64,000 bases of DNA, from contig NZ_CP044218.1 in assembly GCF_008727715.1 (NCBI RefSeq), positions 496,001 to 560,000 of the forward strand, in the 5' to 3' direction. Source of the stretch: Mesorhizobium terrae (lineage in GTDB: Bacteria; Pseudomonadota; Alphaproteobacteria; Rhizobiales; Rhizobiaceae). Below, in pieces: positions 31,932-40,989 of this stretch (the stretch's first letter is position 1; the number at the start of each line of letters is the position of its first letter). Under the pieces are notes generated by a model, which ran no database searches, was not told the DNA's origin, and saw nothing but the letters and a program-made list of their open reading frames with translations. A program made the position numbers and the translations under genes.

Positions 31932-32522
31932 CTAGACGGCGGTCTCGAGGTCGGCGACGGTTTTGCCCCCGACACGCTGATGCACGCGCGGACCCGATGC
32001 GACGGCGACGCAGATCAGAAGCTCATCGGGGCGCGGACCATCCGGCACCGAAAAGGTGACGGCGTCGTAGTGGGAGCGGATGTAGAGCTCATCCTTGTGG
32101 GCGAGCGGAATATCGATGGCCGTGCCGGCGGAACCGACCTTGCTGACCGACGATATCCAGGCTTCGCCGCCGCCGACCTGCTCGCGCAGGGGATTTCCGA
32201 ACACTGTGGTGATGCACGCCACGACGTGTTCCTGCTCACCCGCCGTGCCTGCGATACCGCCCTTGCCATAGCTCTCGACCTTGCGGCCGCCGAGCAACGC
32301 GGCCGCTCGTTCGCCGAGCGCATGGCCGATGACGGGGCTCGGGTCCGTCAGATCGGACAACTGAGCAACAAATTTGCCGGCAAAAGGATTGCGGATGACA
32401 ACCCCCACCACGGCCTTGACGAGAACATCGCCCGGCTCTCCGCCGTCATGCCGGATCTCGTGGACGGTGGAATACCAGCCCCGCACCTCGTAGTGTTTTT
32501 CAACTTCTACCGAATAGTTCAT
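31932..32522 (-). CDS. AA_synth-family (amino acid synthesis, formerly DUF1185) protein
   Basis: About 196 residues, of the AA_synth family, whose true reaction is not known to me. The body has conserved-looking stretches (RNPFAGKF, YGKGGIAGTAGEQEH, AIDIPLAHKDE, DEL.ICVA). I start it at the ATG at 32522: it has AGGAG six bases upstream, whereas the earlier ATG at 32528 touches that site. It lies directly downstream of the MHPC oxygenase gene and upstream of the PEBP gene. The published pathway chemistry does not need it, so an accessory, repair or side-product role is possible. Function unassigned. Confidence 0.75.
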   Translation of the reverse strand: MNYSVEVEKHYEVRGWYSTVHEIRHDGGEPGDVLVKAVVGVVIRNPFAGKFVAQLSDLTDPSPVIGHALGERAAALLGGRKVESYGKGGIAGTAGEQEHVVACITTVFGNPLREQVGGGEAWISSVSKVGSAGTAIDIPLAHKDELYIRSHYDAVTFSVPDGPRPDELLICVAVASGPRVHQRVGGKTVADLETAV

Positions 32523-32588
32523 TTCCATCTCCTGGGGAGAGCGCAGTTTCCGCCGCGCCAAGTCATTTGTTGATCAGCCTGTCAGGTC

Positions 32589-33728
32589 CTACTGCGGCCA
32601 CGAATAGACGCGGCGCAGCGGGTCGTAGCGGGCTGCTTCCAGGGCTGCCGGCGTGAACATGTTCCCCTTCGAGAGCGAGCGGTTCGCCGCATAGTCGCCT
32701 GAAAGGGCCTGGCAGCGATCGGTGGTCGGGCGAATGCGTTTCTCCCAATCGAGGAGCGCGTCTTCGACGGAGGAGCCTGTCTCCAGGTCTTGCGACAAGC
32801 TGAAGGCATTGACCATCGCGCAACCGGCGCCCTGGGCAAGAGCCGGGCACATTGCATGCGCGGCGTCTCCCACAAGAGCGACCTTGCCTCTTGTCCAGCT
32901 GTCCAGCTTGGTGGTCTCGTATTTGTCGTAGCGGGCGGTTTTCAGCTTCGCCGCCTCGATCAGGCACGGCTCCAGGAAGGGGAACATCTCAACCCAGACT
33001 TCGAGGTCGATCGGGACCGCTGATCCGCGCGGATCGGCGGCCGGAGCCATGAGGCCCAGATAGAGCTCGTTCTCATTGCAGGGCGAGTAGAGGATACGTT
33101 GGACGCGCGGCCAGAAATTCCACATGTCGATGGTGTTGTCCCATTCGCCATGACCGAGTTCCTTCTTCTTGCGAGGAACAATCAGTCGGATCAGACCGTC
33201 TTTCGAAACCCATCGATCCTGCTTGAAGCCGATGGAGTCCCGGACCTTGGAGCCAACGCCGTCGGCGCCGACGATCAGGTCTGCTTCGAGAACTTCGCCG
33301 GTCTGAAGGGTCAGGCGGCCTTGCGGATCGGCGGCGACCGCTTCGGAGTTGGCTCGTATGTCGACACCCACGGCGCGGGCGCGCTTGACCAACGCATCAT
33401 GCAAATGGCTCCGGGTCATGATGCGCCAGGGAAGACCGTTGAACGTCTCCTTGGAAACCGACTTGTTGTGCATCCAGGTTTCGTAGGTCGGCGGTGTGTG
33501 CGAGCCCTGGAGAACATCATCCAGGGCGCCCAGTCCCTCGAGTACGCGAAGGCCATTGTGCCAGAGATAGATGCCCGCGCCGAAGGCCCTGAGTTCCGAG
33601 CTCTTTTCGTGCAGCCTGACATCCCAGCCGTTCTGCCTCAGAGCGATGGCAGCCGTCAGGCCGGCAAAGCCGCCGCCGGCGACCTCGGCACGACGAGCCT
33701 TTCCCGGAGTTTTGTTTACATTGGCCAT
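32589..33728 (-). CDS. 2-Methyl-3-hydroxypyridine-5-carboxylic acid oxygenase (MHPCO)
   Basis: An FAD monooxygenase that hydroxylates and cleaves the pyridine ring of MHPC with NAD(P)H and O2, giving E-2-(acetamidomethylene)succinate (AAMS). The 379-residue protein matches the M. loti enzyme, as recalled. It has the FAD motif GGGFAG near residue 18, a DG motif region (ADLIVGADGVGS), and the GDAAHAMCPALAQGAG segment. It belongs to the aromatic hydroxylase (PHBH-like) family, but its reaction also opens the ring. It follows the AAMS hydrolase gene by 44 bases and has an AGGA ribosome site. Confidence 0.95.
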   Translation of the reverse strand: MANVNKTPGKARRAEVAGGGFAGLTAAIALRQNGWDVRLHEKSSELRAFGAGIYLWHNGLRVLEGLGALDDVLQGSHTPPTYETWMHNKSVSKETFNGLPWRIMTRSHLHDALVKRARAVGVDIRANSEAVAADPQGRLTLQTGEVLEADLIVGADGVGSKVRDSIGFKQDRWVSKDGLIRLIVPRKKKELGHGEWDNTIDMWNFWPRVQRILYSPCNENELYLGLMAPAADPRGSAVPIDLEVWVEMFPFLEPCLIEAAKLKTARYDKYETTKLDSWTRGKVALVGDAAHAMCPALAQGAGCAMVNAFSLSQDLETGSSVEDALLDWEKRIRPTTDRCQALSGDYAANRSLSKGNMFTPAALEAARYDPLRRVYSWPQ

Positions 33729-33772
33729 TTTCTATCCTGATCCTGCGTACAAGAAGACGGCTTATTCGGCCG

Positions 33773-34603
33773 TCAGGCATCGATGAAATTGGTGATGGCT
33801 TTCAGGGTGATCTCGGGAGACACCTCATTGACGTAGTGGTCGGCGCCCGGGACGACGACGACCGGCAGATCGGGCCGCAGCCGACTTGTCTTCGCCAGCG
33901 CGGCCGCCGACACCAGCTTGCTGAGTTCGCCACGAACGATAAGGACAGGCTTTTTCACTTCCCGATAGGCCGGAGTCAGGTCTGCCCGCAGGCCCTTGGC
34001 GGTCTGAGCCATGGCCGGGGGCGACGCCAATGGGCGCAATCCGCCATCGACCGCATGATAGCCGCTTTTGGCCCTAATCTTGATCGCCTCGACGGGGACG
34101 TTCGGGTAGCGACCGGCAAGATAAGCTTCGACGGCAGCGACATCTTTGAAAAGCTGGTTTCCGGCGTTCACCCGGGCTTCCAACGCATCCAGTGCCTCGG
34201 TCTCGATATAGGGCGTGAAATCGATTGCGATGACCGACCGCACCAGATCGGGATATCTCGCTGCGGCCGTGACGGAATTTCTCGCGCCGAGCGAATGACC
34301 GACGAGGATGGCAGGACCCCGGTCGAGCGTGCGGATCAGGCTGGCGATATCGTCCGCGTAGTCATTGGCCTCGTAGCCGCTTTCCGGCTTGTCGCTGAGG
34401 CCGTGCCCCCTCTGGTCAACCGCCATGGTCGTGAAGCGATCCGAGAGCCGCGCCATCAGGGGCGTGAAAACGGCGGAGTTGGACGTGATGCCATGGAAGA
34501 ACAGCAGCGACGGGCCGCTGCCTGTCTCGCGTACATTCAAAACGATGCGACCCGTATCGATACGTCGCAAGCCTGGCTGGTCGGAAGGTGTGTCTGCCGC
34601 CAT
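33773..34603 (-). CDS. E-2-(acetamidomethylene)succinate hydrolase (alpha/beta hydrolase)
   Basis: The last pathway enzyme: it hydrolyses AAMS to succinic semialdehyde, acetate, ammonia and CO2. The 276-residue alpha/beta-hydrolase matches the M. loti enzyme, as recalled. The catalytic residues are S104 (VGHSLGA), D128 (AIDFTP) and H256 (GADHYV), each two residues below the numbering I remember for M. loti. The acid after strand six is an uncommon placement that supports the match. It is the first gene of the leftward ten-gene operon and starts opposite a GntR regulator gene. Confidence 0.94.
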   Translation of the reverse strand: MAADTPSDQPGLRRIDTGRIVLNVRETGSGPSLLFFHGITSNSAVFTPLMARLSDRFTTMAVDQRGHGLSDKPESGYEANDYADDIASLIRTLDRGPAILVGHSLGARNSVTAAARYPDLVRSVIAIDFTPYIETEALDALEARVNAGNQLFKDVAAVEAYLAGRYPNVPVEAIKIRAKSGYHAVDGGLRPLASPPAMAQTAKGLRADLTPAYREVKKPVLIVRGELSKLVSAAALAKTSRLRPDLPVVVVPGADHYVNEVSPEITLKAITNFIDA

Positions 34604-34668
34604 GTTTATAACCCTTTTTGTTGCGGCCCGTCTCAGGCAAGAGGATCATATTAGCAAAGACCCGTCAA

Positions 34669-34711
34669 CAAGATTGTCTGACATTCTTGCAATCTTGAGA
34701 ATTGACAATCT
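34669..34711. promoter_or_regulatory. Candidate GntR/FCD operator cluster in the B6 divergent promoter
   Basis: Two overlapping perfect inverted repeats lie between the divergent AAMS hydrolase and gntR genes. One is CAAGATTG (34669-34676) with CAATCTTG (34690-34697). The other is AGATTGTC (34671-34678) with GACAATCT (34704-34711). Within them, TTGTCTGACAT (34674-34684) closely fits the TNGTNNNACNA pattern typical of FCD-type GntR regulators. The adjacent regulator is the likely binder. Confidence 0.55.
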
Positions 34712-34790
34712 GACCGCTCCTGCTGTCCAATATTGATGGCGTCGCATATGATGCGCCGGACTGTGACCTGGAGCCGATGAGTCGTAACCA

Positions 34791-35462
34791 ATGCCGCCAG
34801 ATCTGAATTTGCGGATTTCGCCACGAACGGTTCAGCAGGAGACCGTCGACAAGTTGCGGCTCGCCATCCTGTCCGGTCTGTTCCAGCCGGGAAGCCGCCT
34901 TGTCGAAAGCCAGCTGTGCGCGCAGCTCGGCATCAGCCGCCCCTCGCTAAGAGAGGCATTGCGGAGTCTCGAGGCCGAACGCCTGATTGAGATCGTACCC
35001 AATCGCGGGCCGTCGGTGCCAGCGCTTTCGTGGGAAGAGGCAACCGCCATCTACGAGGTTCGAGAGCTTTTGGAAGTCGAGGCGGCGGGACGATGCGCGT
35101 CACGAATTCCAGCGGAACAGCTGCGTGAACTCGAGAAGTCCCTTTCCGCATTCGAGGAGGCGGCAGCCAGCCATGACAGCCTGGCGCAGGTTGCGACCGC
35201 CGCGGACTTCTATTCGATCATACTGGCGAACTGCGGCAATCCCATCCTAGAGGAAGTCCATCGTGGCCTGGTGGCCAGGATCAGCTTCTTCCGGGGACGG
35301 TCGATGTCCCTTGAGGGCAGAGCACAAAGCAGCCTGGCGGAGATGAGGGAGATATATGAATCCATCGCCGCCGGCGATGAGAAGGCCGCTCGCAAAGCTT
35401 CGAAGAAACACCTTCTGAAGGCAAAGGCGGCGGCAAAGATATCCATGGATAGTGCGGGCTGA
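34791..35462 (+). CDS. GntR-family (FCD domain) transcriptional regulator of B6 degradation
   Basis: A 223-residue regulator. The N-terminal winged helix-turn-helix spans residues about 10-75 (QLGISRPSLREALRSLEAE), and a compact helical FCD-type ligand domain follows. It is divergent from the AAMS hydrolase operon and 158 bases upstream of the pyridoxine 4-oxidase gene on its own strand. That position makes it the probable regulator of the degradation genes, responding to a vitamer or intermediate. The ATG at 34791 lacks a clear ribosome site. The effector and sign of control are not visible in the sequence. Confidence 0.8.
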   Translation: MPPDLNLRISPRTVQQETVDKLRLAILSGLFQPGSRLVESQLCAQLGISRPSLREALRSLEAERLIEIVPNRGPSVPALSWEEATAIYEVRELLEVEAAGRCASRIPAEQLRELEKSLSAFEEAAASHDSLAQVATAADFYSIILANCGNPILEEVHRGLVARISFFRGRSMSLEGRAQSSLAEMREIYESIAAGDEKAARKASKKHLLKAKAAAKISMDSAG

Positions 35463-35620
35463 GTTTTACCGGAAGGTGGCACTGCCGTCTGAAGTCTCGA
35501 AATCCTTCCTGACGTCGCGGATTGCGTATCCGCTCAACAGAGATCGGCGCGCCGGGGGCTTGCCGTGGCGATGCCGGACATGCCGGCTATCGGAGCCAGC
35601 ACGCGCAATAGGGAGTGGCA

Positions 35621-37180
35621 ATGACCAACGCGGCTGTTGAGCGCAAACTGTATGCCGATGTCGTCATCGTCGGTGGCGGCTCGGCCGGCGCGTTGTTGGC
35701 CGCGCGCTTGAGTGAGGAGCCTGCCCGTCGTGTCCTGCTGATCGAAGCCGGCGAAGAAGCGAAGGACCCGGATATCTGGAACCCTGCCGCTTGGCCGGCG
35801 CTTCAGGGCCGCAGCTATGATTGGGATTATCGCACGGAGCCGCAAGCCGGGACTGCGGGCCGGGTACATCATTGGGCGCGCGGGCGGTTGGTCGGCGGCT
35901 CGAGCTGCCTGCACGCGATGGGCTATATGCGTGGCCATCCTTCGGATTTTCAGACATGGGTCGACGCGACTGGCGATCGCCGGTGGAGTTGGGACGGACT
36001 GCTGTCCGCCTTCCAAGCCGTCGAAGATCACCCTCGCGGAGGCAACGGCCTTTACGGCAAGGGCGGGCCGATGCCCGTACATTTGCCGACGAACGAGATA
36101 AGCTCGGTCGCGCGCGCGTTCATCGAAGCCGGCGCTTCACTCGGCCTGCCGCGCCTTGAAGGCCACAACAGCGGACAGATGATTGGCGTCACGCCGAACT
36201 CGCTGAACATTCACGACGGGAAGCGGGTAACCGTGGCCGATGCCTGGCTCACGCCGGCTGTTCGAAGCCGCGAAAACCTGACCATCCTGACGGGATCGCT
36301 GGTGCGGCGGCTTACCCTGGACGGCAATCAGGTGCGTAGCCTCGAAGTCGTGGGGCGGCAGGGTAGCCCTTTCGAAGTCTCTGCGGATCAGGTGGTGCTG
36401 TGCGCCGGGGCGCTGGAAAGTCCGGCCTTGCTGATGCGCTCGGGCATCGGCCCGCACGACATACTCCAGGCCGCCGGCGTTGATTGCTTGATCGACATGC
36501 CGGAAATCGGTCGCAACCTTCAGGACCATCTTTTGGGCGCCGGAAATCTCTATGCCGCCCGCAAGCCTGTCCCGCCATCGCGACTGCAACATTCCGAATC
36601 GATGGCCTATATGCGCGCCGGCAATTTCACCGCCGGCGGGCAGCCCGAAATCGTCGTCGGTTGCGGCGTTGCGCCGATCGTATCCGAACGCTTCCAGGCG
36701 CCTGCCGCCGGCACAGCCTACTCACTGCTGTTCGGCATCACCCATCCGACCAGCCGCGGCAGCCTGCGCATCAGTGGGCCGGAACTCGGCGACCGGTTGA
36801 TCATCGACCCAGCGTATCTGCAAACTGACCGGGATCGGGCATTGTTTCGCCAGGCTCTAGAAGCGGCAAGAGAGATCGGCCATCGGGACGAACTCGCCGA
36901 ATGGCGCGAGCACGAACTTCTGCCGACGTCCCTGAACGACGAAGCCGAGATCGACAATTTTATAGCGCGGGCGGTGATCACCCATCATCATCCCTGCGGC
37001 ACCTTGAGGATGGGCAAGGATACCGATGCCGTCGTCGACGCGGACCTGCTGCTCAAAGCGCTCGACAATCTTTTTGTCGTCGATGCTTCAGTGATGCCCG
37101 GTCTCACTGCGGGGCCGATCCACGCCGCCGTTCTGGCAATCGCCGAGACCTTCGCCCGGACGATGAACGCAGGAGGGTGA
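35621..37180 (+). CDS. Pyridoxine 4-oxidase (GMC family, FAD)
   Basis: Oxidises pyridoxine to pyridoxal with O2, producing H2O2: the entry step of the pathway. The protein of 519 residues matches the M. loti enzyme over its full length, as recalled. It shows the FAD motif GGGSAG near residue 20, WARGRLVGGSSCLHAMGYMRG, and the C-terminal THHHPCGTLRMG with active-site histidine. I start it at the ATG at 35621, with GGGAG five bases upstream, rather than a GTG two codons earlier that abuts the ribosome site. It probably shares a transcript with the gntR gene. Confidence 0.93.
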   Translation: MTNAAVERKLYADVVIVGGGSAGALLAARLSEEPARRVLLIEAGEEAKDPDIWNPAAWPALQGRSYDWDYRTEPQAGTAGRVHHWARGRLVGGSSCLHAMGYMRGHPSDFQTWVDATGDRRWSWDGLLSAFQAVEDHPRGGNGLYGKGGPMPVHLPTNEISSVARAFIEAGASLGLPRLEGHNSGQMIGVTPNSLNIHDGKRVTVADAWLTPAVRSRENLTILTGSLVRRLTLDGNQVRSLEVVGRQGSPFEVSADQVVLCAGALESPALLMRSGIGPHDILQAAGVDCLIDMPEIGRNLQDHLLGAGNLYAARKPVPPSRLQHSESMAYMRAGNFTAGGQPEIVVGCGVAPIVSERFQAPAAGTAYSLLFGITHPTSRGSLRISGPELGDRLIIDPAYLQTDRDRALFRQALEAAREIGHRDELAEWREHELLPTSLNDEAEIDNFIARAVITHHHPCGTLRMGKDTDAVVDADLLLKALDNLFVVDASVMPGLTAGPIHAAVLAIAETFARTMNAGG

Positions 37181-37196
37181 TACGAGGGTGTCTCTC

Positions 37197-37215
37197 GACT
37201 GTCAGGCTGACAGTC
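37197..37215. promoter_or_regulatory. Perfect 19-base palindrome after the pyridoxine oxidase gene
   Basis: Arms GACTGTCAG (37197-37205) and CTGACAGTC (37207-37215) surround one central base, 17 bases after the oxidase stop. It could fold as an 8-bp stem with a triloop and help end transcription between two convergent genes, but no T-run follows on either side. A protein-binding site is the other option. The rest of the gap up to 37454 holds nothing I can support. Confidence 0.4.
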
Positions 37216-37454
37216 TCTGCTGCATGGAAAGACGCTGAAGTCACAGACATCCAGTTTTCGGGCGATCTTTCGGCAACGCTACTCGATCGTCGCTTCGTCA
37301 GAGTGCTCAGTGTGCTCGTACAACAATTGTTCAGCCTGCACGCAGAGGAGATTACCTGCCAAGCAGAGGCCCAATTTTTCTATGCTTGCCCAGAGGTCGG
37401 CGCTGCGAACCAGCCAAATCAGCGATACGCTCCGACGACTGTCTTGAAACGAAC

Positions 37455-38948
37455 CTACGACCGGCGCCACTTTGCCGGACCCGTATCATGGATGGATCGA
37501 CCGCTGGCATCGACAGCGACGATGACCGGCATATCCTTTACTTCGAATTCGTGGATCGCCTCCATCCCCAGGTCTTCGAATGCCACGACCCTTGCGGAAC
37601 GAATGGATTTCGAGATCAGGTAGGCCGCACCGCCGACAGCGATCAACGAGGCGGCGCCATTCTTCTGGATCGCCTCTATGGCACCGGGTCCACGCTCTCC
37701 CTTGCCGATCGTAGCGAAAGCCCCGCCCGCACCGAGGACCGTACCCATGAACGGGTCCATCCGGTTTGCGGTCGTCGGCCCGGCCGGGCCTATGATCTCG
37801 TCTCCTGCGGCGTCCACCGGTCCGACGTAGTAGATCACCCGCCCTGCAAGTGGAACCGGAAGCGGGTCTCCAGAACTGAGAAGTCTGGTAATCCGGTGGT
37901 GGGCGGCATCACGGGCAGTCAGCAGCTTTCCTGAAAACAGCAGGGTTTGGCCTGCGCGCCACGACTGCACGTCTTCGCGGGAGAGTGTGTCCAGGTCGAC
38001 CTGTCGAGAAACAATCCCGGTTTGGTCGAGGACGACCTGCGGCCAGTCATCCGCGCATGGTGCTTCAAGCTCCGCGGGTCCAGATCCGTCCAGAACAAAA
38101 TGAACATGTCTGTGCGCCGCGCAGTTGGGAATCAGCGCGATGGGGAGGGAAGCAGCATGAGTGGGCTGCGTAAGGATTTTGACGTCCAGTACCGTGGTAT
38201 TTCCACCAAGACCCTGAGCCCCGATACCGAGAGCGTTCACGCGGTTATATATTTCAAGGCGCATCTCATCGAGCCGATCCGCAGCTCCCCTTGCCACGAG
38301 CTCATGCATGTCAAGTGGGCTGAGCAGCGCCTTTTTCGCCATGAGCATGGCGCGTTCGACGTTGCCGCCTATGCCAATTCCGAGCACGCCTGGCGGACAC
38401 CAGCCAGCTCCCATGTGCGAAACTTGATCCACTATCCAGGAAATAACGTCATCACGCGGCAGCAGCACGGCGAACTTTGTCTTGTTCTCAGAGCCGGCCC
38501 CCTTCGCCACGGCAAAAACCTCAACCGTGTCGCCGGGAACCAGCTCCACGTGAACAATTGCAGGCGTGTTGTCGTGCGTGTTGCTTCTGCCGAAGAGCGG
38601 ATCATCGACTATGGAAGAACGCAACGGATTTGCATCGTCGCAATAGGCAGCCCGTACACCGTCGTTGATGATGTCTTCGAGCGCGCGGGTTGTATCGATG
38701 CGGACATTCATGCCGACGCGCAAGAAGACGCTGGCAACACCCGTATCCTGGCAAATGGGCCTCCGGCCTAGGAGTGCCATTCGAGAATTGACCAGGATTT
38801 GGCCCATCGCACTCTTGGCGAGTGGACTTTCTTCACGCTCCCATGCCGCGGCGAGATGACGGACGAAATCCCTTGGATGGGCAAACGAGATCAGTTGGAA
38901 GGCATCCCTGATACTCTGGCGGAGGTCGTTTTCGCGAATGACGATCAT
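37455..38948 (-). CDS. Class I (4Fe-4S) fumarate hydratase, probable mesaconase
   Basis: A FumA/FumB-type hydratase of about 497 residues. The cluster-binding cysteines known from E. coli FumA are present at C66 (RRPICQDTG), C184 (AGWCPPGVLG) and C276 (IPNCAAHRH). Class I fumarases can also hydrate mesaconate to (S)-citramalate. Here the gene ends an operon that contains methylaspartate ammonia-lyase, whose product is mesaconate, so a mesaconase role is the natural reading. I use the ATG at 38948, which overlaps the lyase stop (ATGA); a TTG five codons earlier is less likely. Confidence 0.85.
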   Translation of the reverse strand: MIVIRENDLRQSIRDAFQLISFAHPRDFVRHLAAAWEREESPLAKSAMGQILVNSRMALLGRRPICQDTGVASVFLRVGMNVRIDTTRALEDIINDGVRAAYCDDANPLRSSIVDDPLFGRSNTHDNTPAIVHVELVPGDTVEVFAVAKGAGSENKTKFAVLLPRDDVISWIVDQVSHMGAGWCPPGVLGIGIGGNVERAMLMAKKALLSPLDMHELVARGAADRLDEMRLEIYNRVNALGIGAQGLGGNTTVLDVKILTQPTHAASLPIALIPNCAAHRHVHFVLDGSGPAELEAPCADDWPQVVLDQTGIVSRQVDLDTLSREDVQSWRAGQTLLFSGKLLTARDAAHHRITRLLSSGDPLPVPLAGRVIYYVGPVDAAGDEIIGPAGPTTANRMDPFMGTVLGAGGAFATIGKGERGPGAIEAIQKNGAASLIAVGGAAYLISKSIRSARVVAFEDLGMEAIHEFEVKDMPVIVAVDASGRSIHDTGPAKWRRS

Positions 38949-39853
38949 CTGCCTGTTCCGCAAAGCGCGCGACTTTGTGTAGACCCTGCCAATTCCAGAA
39001 TTCGAAAGGCGCGAGCAGCGACGGGCCAGTCGATCATGGTGCCGTTGTAGGCTACGGCGCCATGGCCGTTCCGATTCCCAGTTTCGAAATGGCGTATTAT
39101 GTTTCTTGCGTGCTCAACTTCCTCCTCACTTGGAGCAAAAACTTCGTTGAGGACCGCGGCCTGGGCCGGATGTATGCAAAACGCACCTGTCATTCCCCAC
39201 GACCGTGCCGCCATCGCACCAGCGCGGAACACTTGAAGATCGCCAAACTGCGTGATGCTGGCCCCGAGCCCAAGCGGCTGGCAACCAGCTTCAGCCGCAG
39301 CAACAATCAGCATATGCTTGTAGGTCGCCAGGGTGCTGGACTCGACTGAACAGCCAAGTGCCAGCGCCAAATCCTCATCACCGAATGCAATGGCCGCCAC
39401 GCGGGCTGCTGCGGCGATCTCCCGCAAGCGGAACAGGCCGCCGGGTGTTTCAACCAAGGGTACGAGAACGGTAGCACCGCTGGCACGGCCGCACCCCTTT
39501 TCCGCTTTGCCGAGCAAATCGGAAAAACGGTTGAGGCTGTCAGCATCTTCCGCCTTGGGAACGACGATACCGTTTGCACCGGCCTGGATCGCCGCCATCA
39601 CATCTGCTTCACACCGATCCGGGAGGTTGTTTATTCGAACGAGCAGGTCGCAATCATGCCATTCGTTCCGGGCGAGCGCGGCAGCGAACCCATCGCGCGC
39701 TGTGCTTTTTTGAGCTTCGGGAACGCTGTCTTCGAGATCGACAACGACAGCATCGGCACCTCTCTTTGCCGCGCCGGCAAGCAGGCGAGCCTGGTTGCCC
39801 GGCACGAACAACAGCGACCGCCATGCGCGGCGCACTTGCACATTCCCTGTCAT
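38945..39853 (-). CDS. CitE/HpcH-family CoA-ester lyase, possible citramalyl-CoA lyase
   Basis: A 302-residue TIM-barrel lyase of the CitE/HpcH/Mcl family. It has the N-terminal RSLLFVPGN motif, the VVVDLEDSVP metal-site segment, VPLVETPGG and FGDEDLALALG. Relatives split citryl-CoA, malyl-CoA, beta-methylmalyl-CoA or citramalyl-CoA. With the neighbouring fumarase-like hydratase and CoA-transferase, (S)-citramalyl-CoA to acetyl-CoA plus pyruvate fits best. Four-base overlaps on both sides (with the fumarase and CoA-transferase genes) show tight co-translation. Confidence 0.83.
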   Translation of the reverse strand: MTGNVQVRRAWRSLLFVPGNQARLLAGAAKRGADAVVVDLEDSVPEAQKSTARDGFAAALARNEWHDCDLLVRINNLPDRCEADVMAAIQAGANGIVVPKAEDADSLNRFSDLLGKAEKGCGRASGATVLVPLVETPGGLFRLREIAAAARVAAIAFGDEDLALALGCSVESSTLATYKHMLIVAAAEAGCQPLGLGASITQFGDLQVFRAGAMAARSWGMTGAFCIHPAQAAVLNEVFAPSEEEVEHARNIIRHFETGNRNGHGAVAYNGTMIDWPVAARAFRILELAGSTQSRALCGTGR

Positions 39854-40989
39854 GCGCTCAACGCCGTCGCGAACTCGCGTCGCACCGCCGCCGTATGTTC
39901 GCCGAGTGGCGGGACCGGACGGGCATGGAACGCGATGGCGTCCTCGATGGCAGCCGGCGCTATGACGCGGATTTCGCCAGTCTCCGTAGCCACCTCGACA
40001 AACCGCAGGTGGGGATGGGCAGACGCCTCGTGAAGATCGTTCAATCGGCCATAGGCAATGCCTGTGTCTTCAAGGCGCTGAACGGCCACATCAACATCGA
40101 GCAGCGAGAAGCGCTCCGCAATCAGTTGGTCGAGTTCAGGGCGATTGGCTACCCTGCTGCTGTTATCTCTGAACCGGGGATCGCGCGCGAGGTCCGGCAG
40201 TTCCAGGAATTGCTCACACAGCAGTCGCCATTCCCGCTCGTTCTGAATGGAGAAGATGACTTGGGAGCCGTCGCTGCAGGCGAATGCTCCGTAAGGTGCG
40301 ATGCTTGGATGAGCGACACCGCTCCGCGAGCTCACCTGGCCGCCATAGAGGTACTGCAATATTGGAACATTCATCCAGTCGGCAATGCTATCGAACAGCG
40401 ACACCTGGATCGAACGCCCCCTGCCGGTACGGTTCCGGGCAACCAGCGCCTGGAGGATTGCCGCATGGGCTGTCATTCCGGCAGATATATCACAAACCGA
40501 TACCCCCACGCGGGCCGGCCCCGCGACGGTTCCGGTTATGGCGCATAGGCCGCTCTCTGCCTGTACGATAAGGTCGTAGGCCTTGAGGCCGGCGCGTGGC
40601 CCTTCGGTGCCAAATCCGGTAATATCGCAGGTAATCAAGCGGGGGTTCTCGGCGCGGAGCGAAGCGGAACGAAGACCAAGTTTATCGAGCGCACCGGGCT
40701 TGAGGTTCTGGATGAAGACATCCGCCGACAGGATCATCGTCTTCAGCAGCGCCGCGTCGGCCGGGGACTTCAGGTCAAGACAGACCGATTCCTTGCCCCT
40801 GTTGAGCCAGATGAAGTATGCGCTTTGCCCTTCGACCAATCGATCGTAGTGGCGAGCAAAGTCGCCGCCATCCGGCCGCTCGATCTTTATGACCCGTGCG
40901 CCGGCATCCGCGAGGCGACATGTCGCATAAGGTGCCGCGACCGCCTGTTCGATCGCTACGACAGTCAAGCCTTTGAGATCATCCTGCAT
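39850..40989 (-). CDS. Class III (CaiB/BaiF) CoA-transferase
   Basis: A 379-residue family III CoA-transferase. Seen are the N-terminal LKGLTVVAIEQAVAAPYAT segment, RPDGGDFAR, the conserved NRGKESVCLDLKSP and the active-site Asp region TCDITGFGTEGP. Such enzymes move CoA between carboxylic acids, typically from succinyl-CoA. In this operon it should activate citramalate or mesaconate to its CoA ester for the CitE-like lyase. Citramalate is preferred because no mesaconyl-CoA hydratase gene is present. Overlaps: ATGA with the lyase gene, one base (TGATG) with the ammonia-lyase gene. Confidence 0.85.
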   Translation of the reverse strand: MQDDLKGLTVVAIEQAVAAPYATCRLADAGARVIKIERPDGGDFARHYDRLVEGQSAYFIWLNRGKESVCLDLKSPADAALLKTMILSADVFIQNLKPGALDKLGLRSASLRAENPRLITCDITGFGTEGPRAGLKAYDLIVQAESGLCAITGTVAGPARVGVSVCDISAGMTAHAAILQALVARNRTGRGRSIQVSLFDSIADWMNVPILQYLYGGQVSSRSGVAHPSIAPYGAFACSDGSQVIFSIQNEREWRLLCEQFLELPDLARDPRFRDNSSRVANRPELDQLIAERFSLLDVDVAVQRLEDTGIAYGRLNDLHEASAHPHLRFVEVATETGEIRVIAPAAIEDAIAFHARPVPPLGEHTAAVRREFATALSA

